This document shows, piece by piece, positions 1 to 6,631 of a DNA stretch of 8,124 nucleotides (positions are counted from its first letter, which is position 1; every line of letters starts with the position of its first letter). The notes below the pieces were generated by a model that saw only the letters and a list, made by a program, of their open reading frames with translations, was not told the DNA's origin and ran no database searches. The position numbers and the translations under genes are program-made. Source of the stretch: JBDSTZ01 sp039927975 (GTDB lineage Bacteria; Pseudomonadota; Gammaproteobacteria; Burkholderiales; Burkholderiaceae_D); assembly GCA_039927975.1 (NCBI GenBank), contig JBDSTZ010000653.1, forward strand, positions 1 to 8,124. The letters run 5' to 3'.

Positions 1-1
1 G

Positions 2-961
2 CCCTTCGTCGAGACCCAGGGCATGCTGCTGCGCGACGGCGTGATGCGCCCGGCGGTCATCCGCGGCGTGCTGCCGAGCGAAGAGCCGAAGGTGTCGGAC
101 GTGGCCAAGCAGATCAAGCAGGGCAGCTTCAATGAACTGACGCCGGGCAGCTTCAATATCGTGATGGGCTACGCGCTGGCGCGCGCGCTCAACGTCGGCG
201 TGGGCGAAAAAGTGACCATGCTGCTGGCGCAGGTGCAGACCACGCCGGCCGGCATGCTGCCGCGCACCCGCACCTTCACCGTGACCGGCATTTTCGAGGC
301 GGGGCACTACGAATTCGATTCCGGCCTGACCTTTATCAGCCTGGACGACGCCGAGAAAATGGAGCGGCTCGACGCCCCCTCGGGACTGCGCCTGCGCATC
401 GCCGACATGCACAAGGCGCCGGAAGTAGGTATGGAATTGAAAGCCTCGCTGCCGGGCGACATGGTGGTGCGCGACTGGTCGAAGCTGAACGCCAACTGGT
501 TCGCGGCAGTCCAGACCGAGAAGAAAATGATGTTCATTATCCTGACCCTGATCATCGCGGTGGCCGCTTTCAACCTGGTGTCGACGCTGGTGATGACGGT
601 GACCGACAAGCAGGCCGACATCGCCATCCTGCGCACGCTTGGTTCGTCGCCGCGCTCGATCATGAAGATCTTCATGATCCAGGGCGCGCTGGTGGGCATC
701 ATGGGCACCGCGCTGGGCGTGGGCGCCGGCGTGCTGGTGGCACTCAACGTCGACGTCATCGTGCCGTTTATCGAGCGCCTGTTGGGCGTGCAGTTCCTGT
801 CGCGCGACATCTACCTGATCAGCGCCGTGCCGTCCGACCTGAGCTGGCCGGACGTCTTCAAGATCGGCTGCGTGTCGGTCCTGCTGGCCTTTGTCGCCAC
901 CCTGTATCCCAGCTACGCCGCCTCGCGCGTGAAACCGGCGGAGGCTTTGCGCTATGAATAA
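2..961 (+). CDS. lolC: Lipoprotein-releasing ABC transporter permease, LolC type (5' end missing)
   Basis: This is the C-terminal 319 residues of an inner-membrane permease that, with LolD, extracts lipoproteins from the inner membrane and passes them to periplasmic LolA. The frame is open to the left edge, so the first ATG at 23 is internal. The visible part begins in the periplasmic domain. Around 239-290 it carries the pattern TPxGxLPxxRxFxVxGxF, which resembles the LolA-recruiting Hook of E. coli LolC more than the matching part of LolE. Three hydrophobic segments follow (about 530-600, 685-765 and 865-925), separated by the typical FtsX-family stretch with DKQADIAILRTLGSS. The protein ends in KPAEALRYE, common for this family. 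The stop overlaps the lolD start (ATGAATAA), implying coupled translation. Many non-enteric proteobacteria have a single LolC/E hybrid (LolF), so this could be the only permease. The family call is firm; the C, E or F assignment is less so. Confidence 0.93.
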   Translation, partial: PFVETQGMLLRDGVMRPAVIRGVLPSEEPKVSDVAKQIKQGSFNELTPGSFNIVMGYALARALNVGVGEKVTMLLAQVQTTPAGMLPRTRTFTVTGIFEAGHYEFDSGLTFISLDDAEKMERLDAPSGLRLRIADMHKAPEVGMELKASLPGDMVVRDWSKLNANWFAAVQTEKKMMFIILTLIIAVAAFNLVSTLVMTVTDKQADIAILRTLGSSPRSIMKIFMIQGALVGIMGTALGVGAGVLVALNVDVIVPFIERLLGVQFLSRDIYLISAVPSDLSWPDVFKIGCVSVLLAFVATLYPSYAASRVKPAEALRYE

Positions 962-1673
962 TCCAGCATTGAACATCAAACAGGACAACGCGACGGCAGT
1001 ACTGTCCTGCCGTGGTCTGGGCAAGACCTTCACCCAAGGCAGCTACTCGGTCAAGGTGCTCAACCAGGTTGACTTCACCATTTATCCGGGCGAACGGGTT
1101 GCCATCGTCGGCGCCTCGGGGTCGGGTAAATCGACCCTGTTGCACCTGCTGGGCGGGCTCGACACGCCGTCGACCGGATCGGTCACCTTGATGGGCAAGG
1201 ATTTCGCCAACCTGTCCGAAGCGGTGCGCGGCGACCTGCGCAACGCCGCCCTCGGCTTTGTCTACCAGTTCCACCACTTGCTGCCGGAGTTTTCGGCGCT
1301 CGACAATGTGGCCATGCCGCTGATGATACGGCGCGAGAAGCGCGCCGATGCGGTCGCCAAGGCGCAGACGATTCTCGAGCGCGTGGGCCTGGCGAAACGG
1401 GTGATCCACGTGCCGGGCGAATTGTCCGGCGGGGAGCGCCAGCGGGTCGCGCTGGCGCGGGCGCTCGTGACCCAGCCGGCGTGCGTGCTGGCCGACGAAC
1501 CGACCGGCAACCTCGATCACGCCACCGCGCAATCGATCTTCGACCTGATGCTTGAACTGTCGCGCACCCTCGGCACCGCCTTCGTCATCGTCACCCACGA
1601 TATCGAGCTGGCGCGCCGCTGCGACCGCGTGCTGCGTCTGACCGAACATGGACTGCAGCCGGCCGAGCTCTAA
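954..1673 (+). CDS. lolD: Lipoprotein-releasing ABC transporter ATP-binding protein LolD
   Basis: This is the cytoplasmic ATPase of the LolCDE complex, powering lipoprotein release to LolA. The 239-residue protein has every ABC motif in order: Walker A GASGSGKST (residues 53-61), a Q-loop at Q105 within YQFHHLLPEF, the signature LSGGERQR (157-164), Walker B VLADE (178-182) followed by PTGNLD, and the switch histidine H215 in VTHD. The QFHHLLPEFSALDNVAMP stretch is characteristic of LolD and separates it from MacB- or FtsE-like relatives. Length is normal for the family (about 230). The ATG at 954 lies inside the last codons of the upstream permease gene, giving an 8-bp overlap. A short family-appropriate N-terminus precedes the strand containing LGKTF, so this start is sound. 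It is co-transcribed with lolC and probably with the hydrolase downstream. Confidence 0.97.
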   Translation: MNNPALNIKQDNATAVLSCRGLGKTFTQGSYSVKVLNQVDFTIYPGERVAIVGASGSGKSTLLHLLGGLDTPSTGSVTLMGKDFANLSEAVRGDLRNAALGFVYQFHHLLPEFSALDNVAMPLMIRREKRADAVAKAQTILERVGLAKRVIHVPGELSGGERQRVALARALVTQPACVLADEPTGNLDHATAQSIFDLMLELSRTLGTAFVIVTHDIELARRCDRVLRLTEHGLQPAEL

Positions 1674-1687
1674 GGCGCCGCTTGACC

Positions 1688-2491
1688 ATGTGGATCGACA
1701 CCCACTGCCACCTCGACGCGCACGAATTCGGCGCCGAATCGCTGGCGGTGGCGCGCCGCGCGCAGGAGGCCGGGGTCGGCATGATCGTCATTCCGGCGGT
1801 CGAGCGCGGTAACTTTGCCACCGTGGCCGCGCTGGCGGGCGCCGCGCCGAACGCCAGCTACGCGCTCGGCATCCATCCGATCTGCGTGCCCAACGCCAGC
1901 GAGGACGACCTGGCCGCCTTGCGGCTGGCGGTGGAAGCGGCGATGGATGATCCGCGCTTCGTGGCGATCGGCGAAATCGGTCTCGACTTTTTTATACCGA
2001 TGCTGTGCGAGCCGGCCATGCGCGAAAAGCAGGACCACTTCTTTCGCGCCCAGCTTCGCATCGCCCGCGAATTCGGGCTGCCGGCGCTGATGCACGTGCG
2101 GCGTTCGCAAGACCAGGTGCTCAAGCATGTGCGCCAGATCCGCCCGGCGGGCGGCATCGCGCACGCCTTCAACGGCAGCTTCCAGCAGGCGCAGATCTAT
2201 ATCGATCTCGGCTTCAAGCTGGGCTTCGGCGGCGCCATGACGTTTACCCGCGCGCTGCAAATCCGGCGCCTCGCCACCAGTTTGCCGCTCGACGCGATCG
2301 TTCTTGAAACCGACGCGCCCGATATTTCCCCCGCCTGGATACACCCGGCGCGCAACAGTCCGGAACAATTGCCGGCCATCGGCGCCGCGCTGGCCGCGCT
2401 GCGCGGCGTGGACCAGGATGCGATCGCCGAAGCGACTCTGGCCAGCGCGCTGCAGGCGATGCCTCGCCTGGCGGCTATTCTGCCCGCATAA
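1688..2491 (+). CDS. TatD-family metal-dependent hydrolase (YjjV-like)
   Basis: This is a cytoplasmic TIM-barrel amidohydrolase-type enzyme. Characterised TatD proteins are Mg-dependent DNases (3'-5' exonuclease) linked to DNA repair and fragmentation; the substrate here is not shown by sequence. With the ATG at 1688 the product is 267 residues. Metal ligands expected for the family are present: HCH (H6, H8), E96 in AIGEIGLDFF, H136 in LMHVRRS, H159 in IAHAFNGS, and D209 in LETDAPD. The N-terminal IDTHCHLD, the HVRRSQDQ segment, the GGAMTFTRA segment and the TDAPDISP motif fit the YjjV subgroup of E. coli paralogues better than TatD or YcfH. A TTG at 1682 in the same frame would add two residues. 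I prefer the ATG because family members usually begin with one to three residues before the IDTHCH motif. It follows lolD by 14 bp with no clear Shine-Dalgarno, so it is probably the third gene of the lol operon. Confidence 0.93.
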   Translation: MWIDTHCHLDAHEFGAESLAVARRAQEAGVGMIVIPAVERGNFATVAALAGAAPNASYALGIHPICVPNASEDDLAALRLAVEAAMDDPRFVAIGEIGLDFFIPMLCEPAMREKQDHFFRAQLRIAREFGLPALMHVRRSQDQVLKHVRQIRPAGGIAHAFNGSFQQAQIYIDLGFKLGFGGAMTFTRALQIRRLATSLPLDAIVLETDAPDISPAWIHPARNSPEQLPAIGAALAALRGVDQDAIAEATLASALQAMPRLAAILPA

Positions 2492-2532
2492 AACGCCGGC
2501 GCGTTGGGCGCATCGCCTGCCGTGCTCGGCAA

Positions 2533-2558
2533 GCGTGCGATTACGTTTTTTCGCACGC
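2533..2558. repeat. Perfect 8-bp inverted repeat with a T-run in the loop
   Basis: Arms GCGTGCGA (2533-2540) and TCGCACGC (2551-2558) flank a 10-base loop ending in five T. It lies about 40 bp past the tatD-like stop. A smaller hairpin TGCCG-TGCT-CGGCA sits just before it (about 2517-2531). Together they could end the lol-tatD transcript, but neither has the stem-then-U-tract order of a classical intrinsic terminator, so it may instead be a protein-binding site or a plain mRNA 3' hairpin. Confidence 0.4.
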
Positions 2559-2565
2559 GGAATAC

Positions 2566-2591
2566 GGAAACATGATGGGTTTCATATTTCC
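2566..2591. promoter_or_regulatory. Dyad symmetry, candidate activator-binding site
   Basis: Arms GGAAACATGA and TCATATTTCC are separated by six bases and pair with a single mismatch over 10 bp. The centre lies about 120 bp upstream of the start predicted from the sigma-54 promoter at 2674-2689, the usual distance for an upstream activating sequence bound by a sigma-54 enhancer-binding protein. Inference only: the PEP-CTERM regulator PrsR would be the natural candidate. An alternative reading as a relic gene start on the minus strand is given under findings. Confidence 0.4.
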
Positions 2592-2673
2592 TGAACGTCG
2601 AAATAATTTACACCAAATTCCTTGAAAATCCCGCCCGAAATGTAAGTACCTGATTGGATGCAATGTTCTTTCT

Positions 2674-2689
2674 TGGCATGAGAATTGCG
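2674..2689 (+). promoter_or_regulatory. Sigma-54 (RpoN) -24/-12 promoter for the PEP-CTERM gene
   Basis: The sequence TGGCATGAGAATTGCG matches the consensus TGGCAYRN4TTGCW at all conserved positions except the last. The essential GG (2675-2676) and GC (2687-2688) have the required 12-base offset. Predicted transcription start is near 2700, giving a leader of about 50 bases to the ATG at 2750. Sigma-54 control through the PrsK/PrsR two-component system is established for PEP-CTERM genes in several exosortase-bearing betaproteobacteria, which supports the call. Confidence 0.75.
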
Positions 2690-2749
2690 ACAGCAAAACT
2701 CGAAGTAATTCCCTACAACACAAGAGACGAACCACCAATTAAGGATTTT

Positions 2750-3328
2750 ATGAAAAGCATTTTACTCGCAGCACTGTTTTCCATCGCCGGTTTGAACGCC
2801 AACGCGGCCGTGTTGAGTTTCGACGACATCCCTACCTCCTCGCCGAACAATGTCGGCGACATGCCGGCCGCGTACAAGGGATTCGTCTTCAACGAGACGT
2901 CGGACTGGATCGACACGGTCGGTTCAGGCTGGAACTACGGCACGCACAGCGGCGAATTCGTCCTGCTGAATAACAACGGCGGTCCGATTATCGTCACGGC
3001 GGCCGATGCGTCGGATTTTACCTTTGATGGCGTGTGGGCGGAAACCTGGGCCTTCGCGGCGTCGCGTAGCGGCACCATCAGCGGCTTCAACAACGGCGCG
3101 CAAGTATGGTCGCAGCAAATCGTCATCGCCCCGAGCTTTGCCTTCTTCTCCGGGATGGCCGGCAAGATCGACCAGTTGCAATTGAACCTGGGCGACTTCT
3201 TCCTCATCGACGACCTCGCGCTGAGCAGCGCCCCGGCGGCCGCCGCGATTCCAGAGCCAGGCTCGCTGGCCTTGCTCGGCCTTGGCGTCGCCGGCCTCGC
3301 CGCCGCCCGCCGCCGCAAACGCGCCTGA
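2750..3328 (+). CDS. PEP-CTERM sorting-domain protein, secreted, function unknown
   Basis: This is a 192-residue exported protein. An N-terminal signal peptide (MKSILLAALFSIAGLNANAA, cleavage probably near residue 20) leads into a mature part starting VLSFDDIP. The mature region is cysteine-free and rich in Gly, Asn, Ser and aromatic residues, with the look of a beta-sandwich surface protein. The C-terminus is a textbook PEP-CTERM tail: IPEP at 167-170, a hydrophobic helix of about 16 residues, then RRRKRA. Such tails are recognised and cleaved by exosortase (EpsH/XrtA) after Sec export; related proteins take part in biofilm or floc formation. The frame is open back to 2654, but I choose the ATG at 2750 because it has AAGGA at 2741-2745 and gives a clean signal peptide, and because the earlier start lies upstream of the sigma-54 promoter. 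Expression is probably RpoN-dependent. No exosortase gene is visible here. Confidence 0.88.
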   Translation: MKSILLAALFSIAGLNANAAVLSFDDIPTSSPNNVGDMPAAYKGFVFNETSDWIDTVGSGWNYGTHSGEFVLLNNNGGPIIVTAADASDFTFDGVWAETWAFAASRSGTISGFNNGAQVWSQQIVIAPSFAFFSGMAGKIDQLQLNLGDFFLIDDLALSSAPAAAAIPEPGSLALLGLGVAGLAAARRRKRA

Positions 3329-3346
3329 GCGCCCGCCCGCCACGCT

Positions 3347-3392
3347 AAAGCAGCGGGGTCATCCAAAGCAGCGGAGTCAAAGCCGCGGGGTC
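3347..3392. repeat. Three 14-bp direct repeats between the PEP-CTERM gene and comEC
   Basis: Copies are AAAGCAGCGGGGTC (3347-3360), AAAGCAGCGGAGTC (3365-3378) and AAAGCCGCGGGGTC (3379-3392), each one base away from the first. The first two are separated by four bases; the second and third abut. The last runs on into AGGTCCGACATTCG. The GGGGTC core recalls REP-type intergenic repeats associated with RAYT transposases in proteobacteria, but no clear stem-loop or transposase is here, so that link is inference. The rest of 3329-3516 shows no convincing gene. Confidence 0.6.
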
Positions 3393-3516
3393 AGGTCCGA
3401 CATTCGTACACGAGCTCATCTAGCGGCTGCGCTTTTTAGCCGATGTTCGATCCCGCCCAAGTGCGCCTTGGTAAATCCCGTCGACACTGGCGTCTTTTCG
3501 CTTCGGGCAGACGGCC

Positions 3517-5877
3517 ATGCGGTGTGCGATTCTCGGCTTTGTCGGCGGCGCGGCCTTCCTGCAGACGCTCGGCTCCTTACCCGGCCGAACGACGCTGCTG
3601 TCCTGTGCCACGCTGGCCATCCTGCTCCTGCTTGCAGTGCGCGGATCTGCGCGGGCCGCAGTTTCCGGCGCCTTGCTCGGCTTCTGCTGGGCCGCACTGC
3701 TCGCCCAGGCGGTGCTGACGCCACAGCTGGCGAAACACGATGAAGGCGCCGACGTCACGCTGATCGGCACCATCGACAGTCTTCCGTACCAATTCGAGCA
3801 AGGCGTGCGCTTCAATTTCGCCGTGGAGCGCGTGGTCGGCGCGTCGATGTCGGTGCCGCCGCGCGTAGCGTTGGCGTGGTATGCGGGCTTTCGCAATTCG
3901 GTGCAGCAGGTCGGCGCAGTGCGGCCTGGCGAGCGTTGGCAGCTGGCCGTGCGGTTGCAACGGCCGCACGGAAACGCCAATCCAGACGGTTTCGATTACG
4001 AGGTCTGGCAGCTGGAACAAGGCGTGCGCGCGACCGGTTATGTGCGCGCCGATGAAGAGCGAAACCGGCGCCTCGACCGCTTTGTCGCCACCTTTGGCAA
4101 CCTGGTCGAACGCTGCCGCGCCATCCTGCGCGAACGCATCCTGCGCGCGCTGCCTGGCAAGCCATACGCCGGCGTGATCGTCGCGCTGGTGGTGGGCGAC
4201 CAGCGCGCCATCGACCAATCCGACTGGTCGGTCTTCAATCGCACCGGTGTGAGCCACCTGATCTCGATCTCCGGCCTGCACATCACCATGATCGCAGCGC
4301 TTTCCGGCCTGGTGGCGTCTAGCCTGTGGCGCCGATCGTTCTTCACAGATGCGCAGTTGCCGCTGTTGATACCTGCGCAGAAGGTGGGGGCGCTGGCCGG
4401 CGTCCTCGTCGCGCTGATGTATGTGCTGTTGGCGGGCTTTGGCGTACCGGCGCAACGCACGCTGTATATGCTGGCGGTGGTGGCGGTGGCGCTGTGGTCG
4501 GGGCGCATCGCCAGCATCTCGCACGTGCTGTGCTGCGCGCTCGGGCTGGTCGTGCTGCTTGACCCGTGGGCGGTGCTGTGGCCCGGATTCTGGCTGTCGT
4601 TTGGCGCGGTCGCCATCATCCTGTACGCGACGGTGGGCCGCACCGGCGTGCGGCGCCCGGGATACCTGCACGCGCTCAAGCTCGGCGCGCACACCCAATA
4701 TGTGGTCACGCTCGGCTTGCTGCCGTTGACGATGCTGCTGTTCGCGCAGGTGTCGCTGGTCAGCCCGATCGCCAACGCGGTGGCGATTCCGCTCGTCAGC
4801 CTGGTGGTCACGCCGCTGGCGCTGGCGGGCAGCTTGCTGCCGGCGCCCGTGTCGACACTGCTGCTGCAGCTTGCGCATTGGTCTGTCGAGATGCTGGCGA
4901 CCTTCCTCGGCTGGCTCGGCGCCATGCCGCTTGCGGTGTGGAGCGCGCCGGCGCCCTCGCCGTGGCTGTTTTGCTTTGCGCTGGCAGGTACGCTGTGGAT
5001 GCTGGCGCCGCGCGGCTGGCCACGCCGCTGGGTTGGCGCAATCGCCTGGCTGCCCCTGCTGGCCAGTGTGCCGGCGCAGCCGCCGTCCGGCCAGTTCTCG
5101 GTGATCGCGTTTGACGTCGGACAGGGCATGGCGCTACTGATCGAGACGGCCGGCCACCGCCTGCTGTATGACAGCGGGCCGCAATATTCCGCCGACTCGA
5201 ACGGCGGCAGCCGCGTGATCGTGCCCTACCTGAAGGCGCGCGGCATCGACCGCCTCGATGGCATGGTGATCACCCACAGCGACGCCGATCACGCCGGTGG
5301 CGCGCTGGCGGTGCTGCAGGCGCTGCCGGTCGATTGGGTATCGTCGTCGCTGTGGCTCAGTCACCCCATCGTGGGCGCGGCGCGCATGCACAGCCGCTGC
5401 ACGGCAGGTCAGCGCTGGCGCTGGGATGGCGTGCTGTTCGAGATGCTGCAGCCGACGCCGGCCAGCTACGACGACGCGCAGCTGAAACCGAATGCGCGCG
5501 GCTGCACTTTGCGCATCAGCGCGGCCGGCCACTCGATGCTGCTGGCGGCCGATATCGAGGCGGCGCAGGAGGCGGCGCTGGTGCACGGATCAGCCGCGCT
5601 GCTGCGCGCCGACGTGCTACTGGCGCCGCACCACGGCAGCGGCACATCGTCGACGCCGGCCTTCCTGGCAGCCGTGCAGCCGTCGGTGGCGGTGTTCCAG
5701 GTGGGGTATCGCAATCGCTACCACCATCCCAAGCCTGAGGTGTACGCCCGTTACGGCGCGCTGGGCATTGGGCGCCTGCGGACTGACGAGGCGGGGGCGG
5801 TCACGCTTGATTTCGGCGAGCGCATCACGGTCGAAGGTTACCGCGAGCGGCATCGTCGCTATTGGTATGGCGAGTAG
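3517..5877 (+). CDS. comEC: DNA internalization competence protein ComEC/Rec2
   Basis: This is the inner-membrane channel that carries single-stranded DNA into the cytoplasm during natural transformation. The 786 residues fit the usual 750-850 and show all three parts. First come N-terminal membrane helices with a DUF4131/OB-like segment (about 1-180, containing LIGTIDSLPYQFEQGVRF). Next is the polytopic Competence domain (about 215-500), with the conserved HLISISGLH motif (ISGLH at 251-255). Last is a C-terminal metallo-beta-lactamase-like domain (about 530-750), with DVGQG from D533, the metal motif HSDADHAGG from H587, and HHGSG from H705. The last domain is thought to act as a nuclease on the incoming strand; its metal motifs look intact. 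The ATG at 3517 is the first plausible start, and the following RCAILGFVGGAAFLQ is typical of betaproteobacterial ComEC; the Shine-Dalgarno is weak. It is separated from the upstream PEP-CTERM gene by 188 bp, and its own promoter is not obvious. Confidence 0.96.
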   Translation: MRCAILGFVGGAAFLQTLGSLPGRTTLLSCATLAILLLLAVRGSARAAVSGALLGFCWAALLAQAVLTPQLAKHDEGADVTLIGTIDSLPYQFEQGVRFNFAVERVVGASMSVPPRVALAWYAGFRNSVQQVGAVRPGERWQLAVRLQRPHGNANPDGFDYEVWQLEQGVRATGYVRADEERNRRLDRFVATFGNLVERCRAILRERILRALPGKPYAGVIVALVVGDQRAIDQSDWSVFNRTGVSHLISISGLHITMIAALSGLVASSLWRRSFFTDAQLPLLIPAQKVGALAGVLVALMYVLLAGFGVPAQRTLYMLAVVAVALWSGRIASISHVLCCALGLVVLLDPWAVLWPGFWLSFGAVAIILYATVGRTGVRRPGYLHALKLGAHTQYVVTLGLLPLTMLLFAQVSLVSPIANAVAIPLVSLVVTPLALAGSLLPAPVSTLLLQLAHWSVEMLATFLGWLGAMPLAVWSAPAPSPWLFCFALAGTLWMLAPRGWPRRWVGAIAWLPLLASVPAQPPSGQFSVIAFDVGQGMALLIETAGHRLLYDSGPQYSADSNGGSRVIVPYLKARGIDRLDGMVITHSDADHAGGALAVLQALPVDWVSSSLWLSHPIVGAARMHSRCTAGQRWRWDGVLFEMLQPTPASYDDAQLKPNARGCTLRISAAGHSMLLAADIEAAQEAALVHGSAALLRADVLLAPHHGSGTSSTPAFLAAVQPSVAVFQVGYRNRYHHPKPEVYARYGALGIGRLRTDEAGAVTLDFGERITVEGYRERHRRYWYGE

Positions 5878-5892
5878 GCTGTTACTCGCCAT
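5867..5892 (+). other. Perfect 10-bp hairpin spanning the comEC stop codon
   Basis: Arms ATGGCGAGTA (5867-5876) and TACTCGCCAT (5883-5892) pair perfectly around a six-base loop, with the TAG stop (5875-5877) at the loop edge. A second palindrome, ATGCCGGCAT (5891-5900), overlaps its last two bases. There is no T-run after it, so it is not a classical terminator; it may stabilise the 3' end of the message or help Rho-dependent ending. Confidence 0.6.
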
Positions 5893-5966
5893 GCCGGCAT
5901 CGAGGGTGGTTCGTGGCGGCCGAACTGCCGGATTGGTGGTGAAGCCGGGCGGAGTGTCGAAGGGCG

Positions 5967-5992
5967 AAAAAAAGCCCGCGCGTGGCGGGCTT
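5967..5992 (-). terminator. Intrinsic terminator of the minus-strand PEP-CTERM gene
   Basis: Read on the minus strand, an 8-bp stem AAGCCCGC/GCGGGCTT with a 5-base loop runs directly into seven T (complement of 5967-5973). It starts about 28 bases after the stop at 6021. This is a strong Rho-independent terminator. On the plus strand the same stem is followed only by TTGTT, so it could stop comEC readthrough weakly at best. Confidence 0.88.
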
Positions 5993-6020
5993 GTTCGAGG
6001 CATCGGTTAGGGGCTGGAAC

Positions 6021-6580
6021 TCAGACCTTGCGGCGGCGCGAGACGAAAGCGAGGATGGCCAGGCAGGCCAGCATCAGGCTGACGGTGCGAGGTTCAGGCA
6101 CGGCCGACGCGGCGCTGATCACGATCTGGTCGCCATTGTTGAACGAGATGCCCTGCCAGTTGAACGAGGCCACATTGCCGGCCACCGAGAAATTCGCAGC
6201 GGTGAAGGCTGCATTGGTCGACGACACGAACGTCAACGGATCGAAGGCTTTGGTGAGGTCGGTCAGCTTCACGCCGTTAAAGCTTGCGCCGCTCCACGTC
6301 ACATTGGTGTGGTAGGTCAAGGTAATCCCGGCGTTGCTCAAGTCGACGTCGAAATAGGTGATTTCGCTGCCGCTCAGATTGCCGAGAAACTCAATGCCGG
6401 CGCCGACCACCCGGCTCCCGCTGGTGACATACACACTCGAAGCGTTTGGCCAATAGTAAGTTTCGTTGACGGTGTCGCCAACGATGTTAGCGTGCGCGCT
6501 CGGGCGGCAATCATGGACAGCGCCAGCGAAGCGGCGCCGACAGCGCGAAGCAGCGCTGATTTGATAAACGATGGTTTCAT
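6021..6580 (-). pseudogene. PEP-CTERM sorting-domain protein gene, split by a one-base frameshift
   Basis: The start is the ATG at 6580-6578, preceded by AGGGA (complement of 6585-6589). It opens a good signal peptide (MKPSFIKSALLRAVGAASLA and on), but this frame then runs into unrelated sequence and stops at 6374 after 68 residues. The rest of a PEP-CTERM protein lies in another frame from about 6500 down to 6021: HANIVGDTVNETYYW, a Ser/Thr/Asn-rich domain, then VPEP, a hydrophobic helix and RRRKV. Adding one base between 6502 and 6503 would join the frames and recreate an alanine-rich signal end, AAASAHA, before NIVGD, giving a 186-residue protein. The body frame alone has only a poor internal GTG at 6434 and no signal peptide. 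So the gene is inactivated, phase-variable, or carries a sequencing error; no standard slippery heptamer is seen at the junction. The product, if made, would be a secreted exosortase substrate. The terminator downstream is intact. Confidence 0.85.
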
Positions 6581-6613
6581 ATTTTCCCTGGCAAGACGAT
6601 AACTATTGTATTT

Positions 6614-6631
6614 TGCACACGAGCGCGTGCA
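6614..6631. repeat. Small inverted repeat at the predicted start of the second PEP-CTERM transcript
   Basis: Arms TGCAC (6614-6618) and GTGCA (6627-6631) flank eight bases. The repeat would lie across the transcription start predicted from the candidate promoter at 6631-6659, a position where a repressor could act. It is short, so chance is a real alternative. The rest of the gap between the two minus-strand genes (6581-6758) shows no gene and no clear terminator for the kinase. Confidence 0.25.

Noticed and set aside
858..1649. Minus-strand open frame opposite lolD
   Set aside because: lolD has all ABC motifs on the plus strand; the antisense product is low-complexity and unlike any family I know.
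1670..2368. Minus-strand open frame opposite the TatD-like gene
   Set aside because: The plus strand carries the complete metal-binding motif set; the antisense frame is an effect of GC-rich codon use.
2654..2749. Extended start of the first PEP-CTERM gene
   Set aside because: It would begin upstream of the sigma-54 promoter and bury the signal peptide behind 32 residues; the ATG at 2750 has a good ribosome-binding site.
3422..3437. Possible terminator AGCG-GCTG-CGCT plus five T after the first PEP-CTERM gene
   Set aside because: The stem is only four base pairs, too weak to call.
3577..4878. Long minus-strand open frame (433 codons) opposite comEC
   Set aside because: It is the antisense shadow of a GC-rich real gene; its product is a Gln/Arg/His-rich string with no domain, and comEC on the plus strand has full family motifs.
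6500..6512. Programmed -1 ribosomal frameshift in the second PEP-CTERM gene
   Set aside because: No X-XXY-YYZ slippery heptamer or clear downstream stimulator is seen; a simple one-base indel explains it better.
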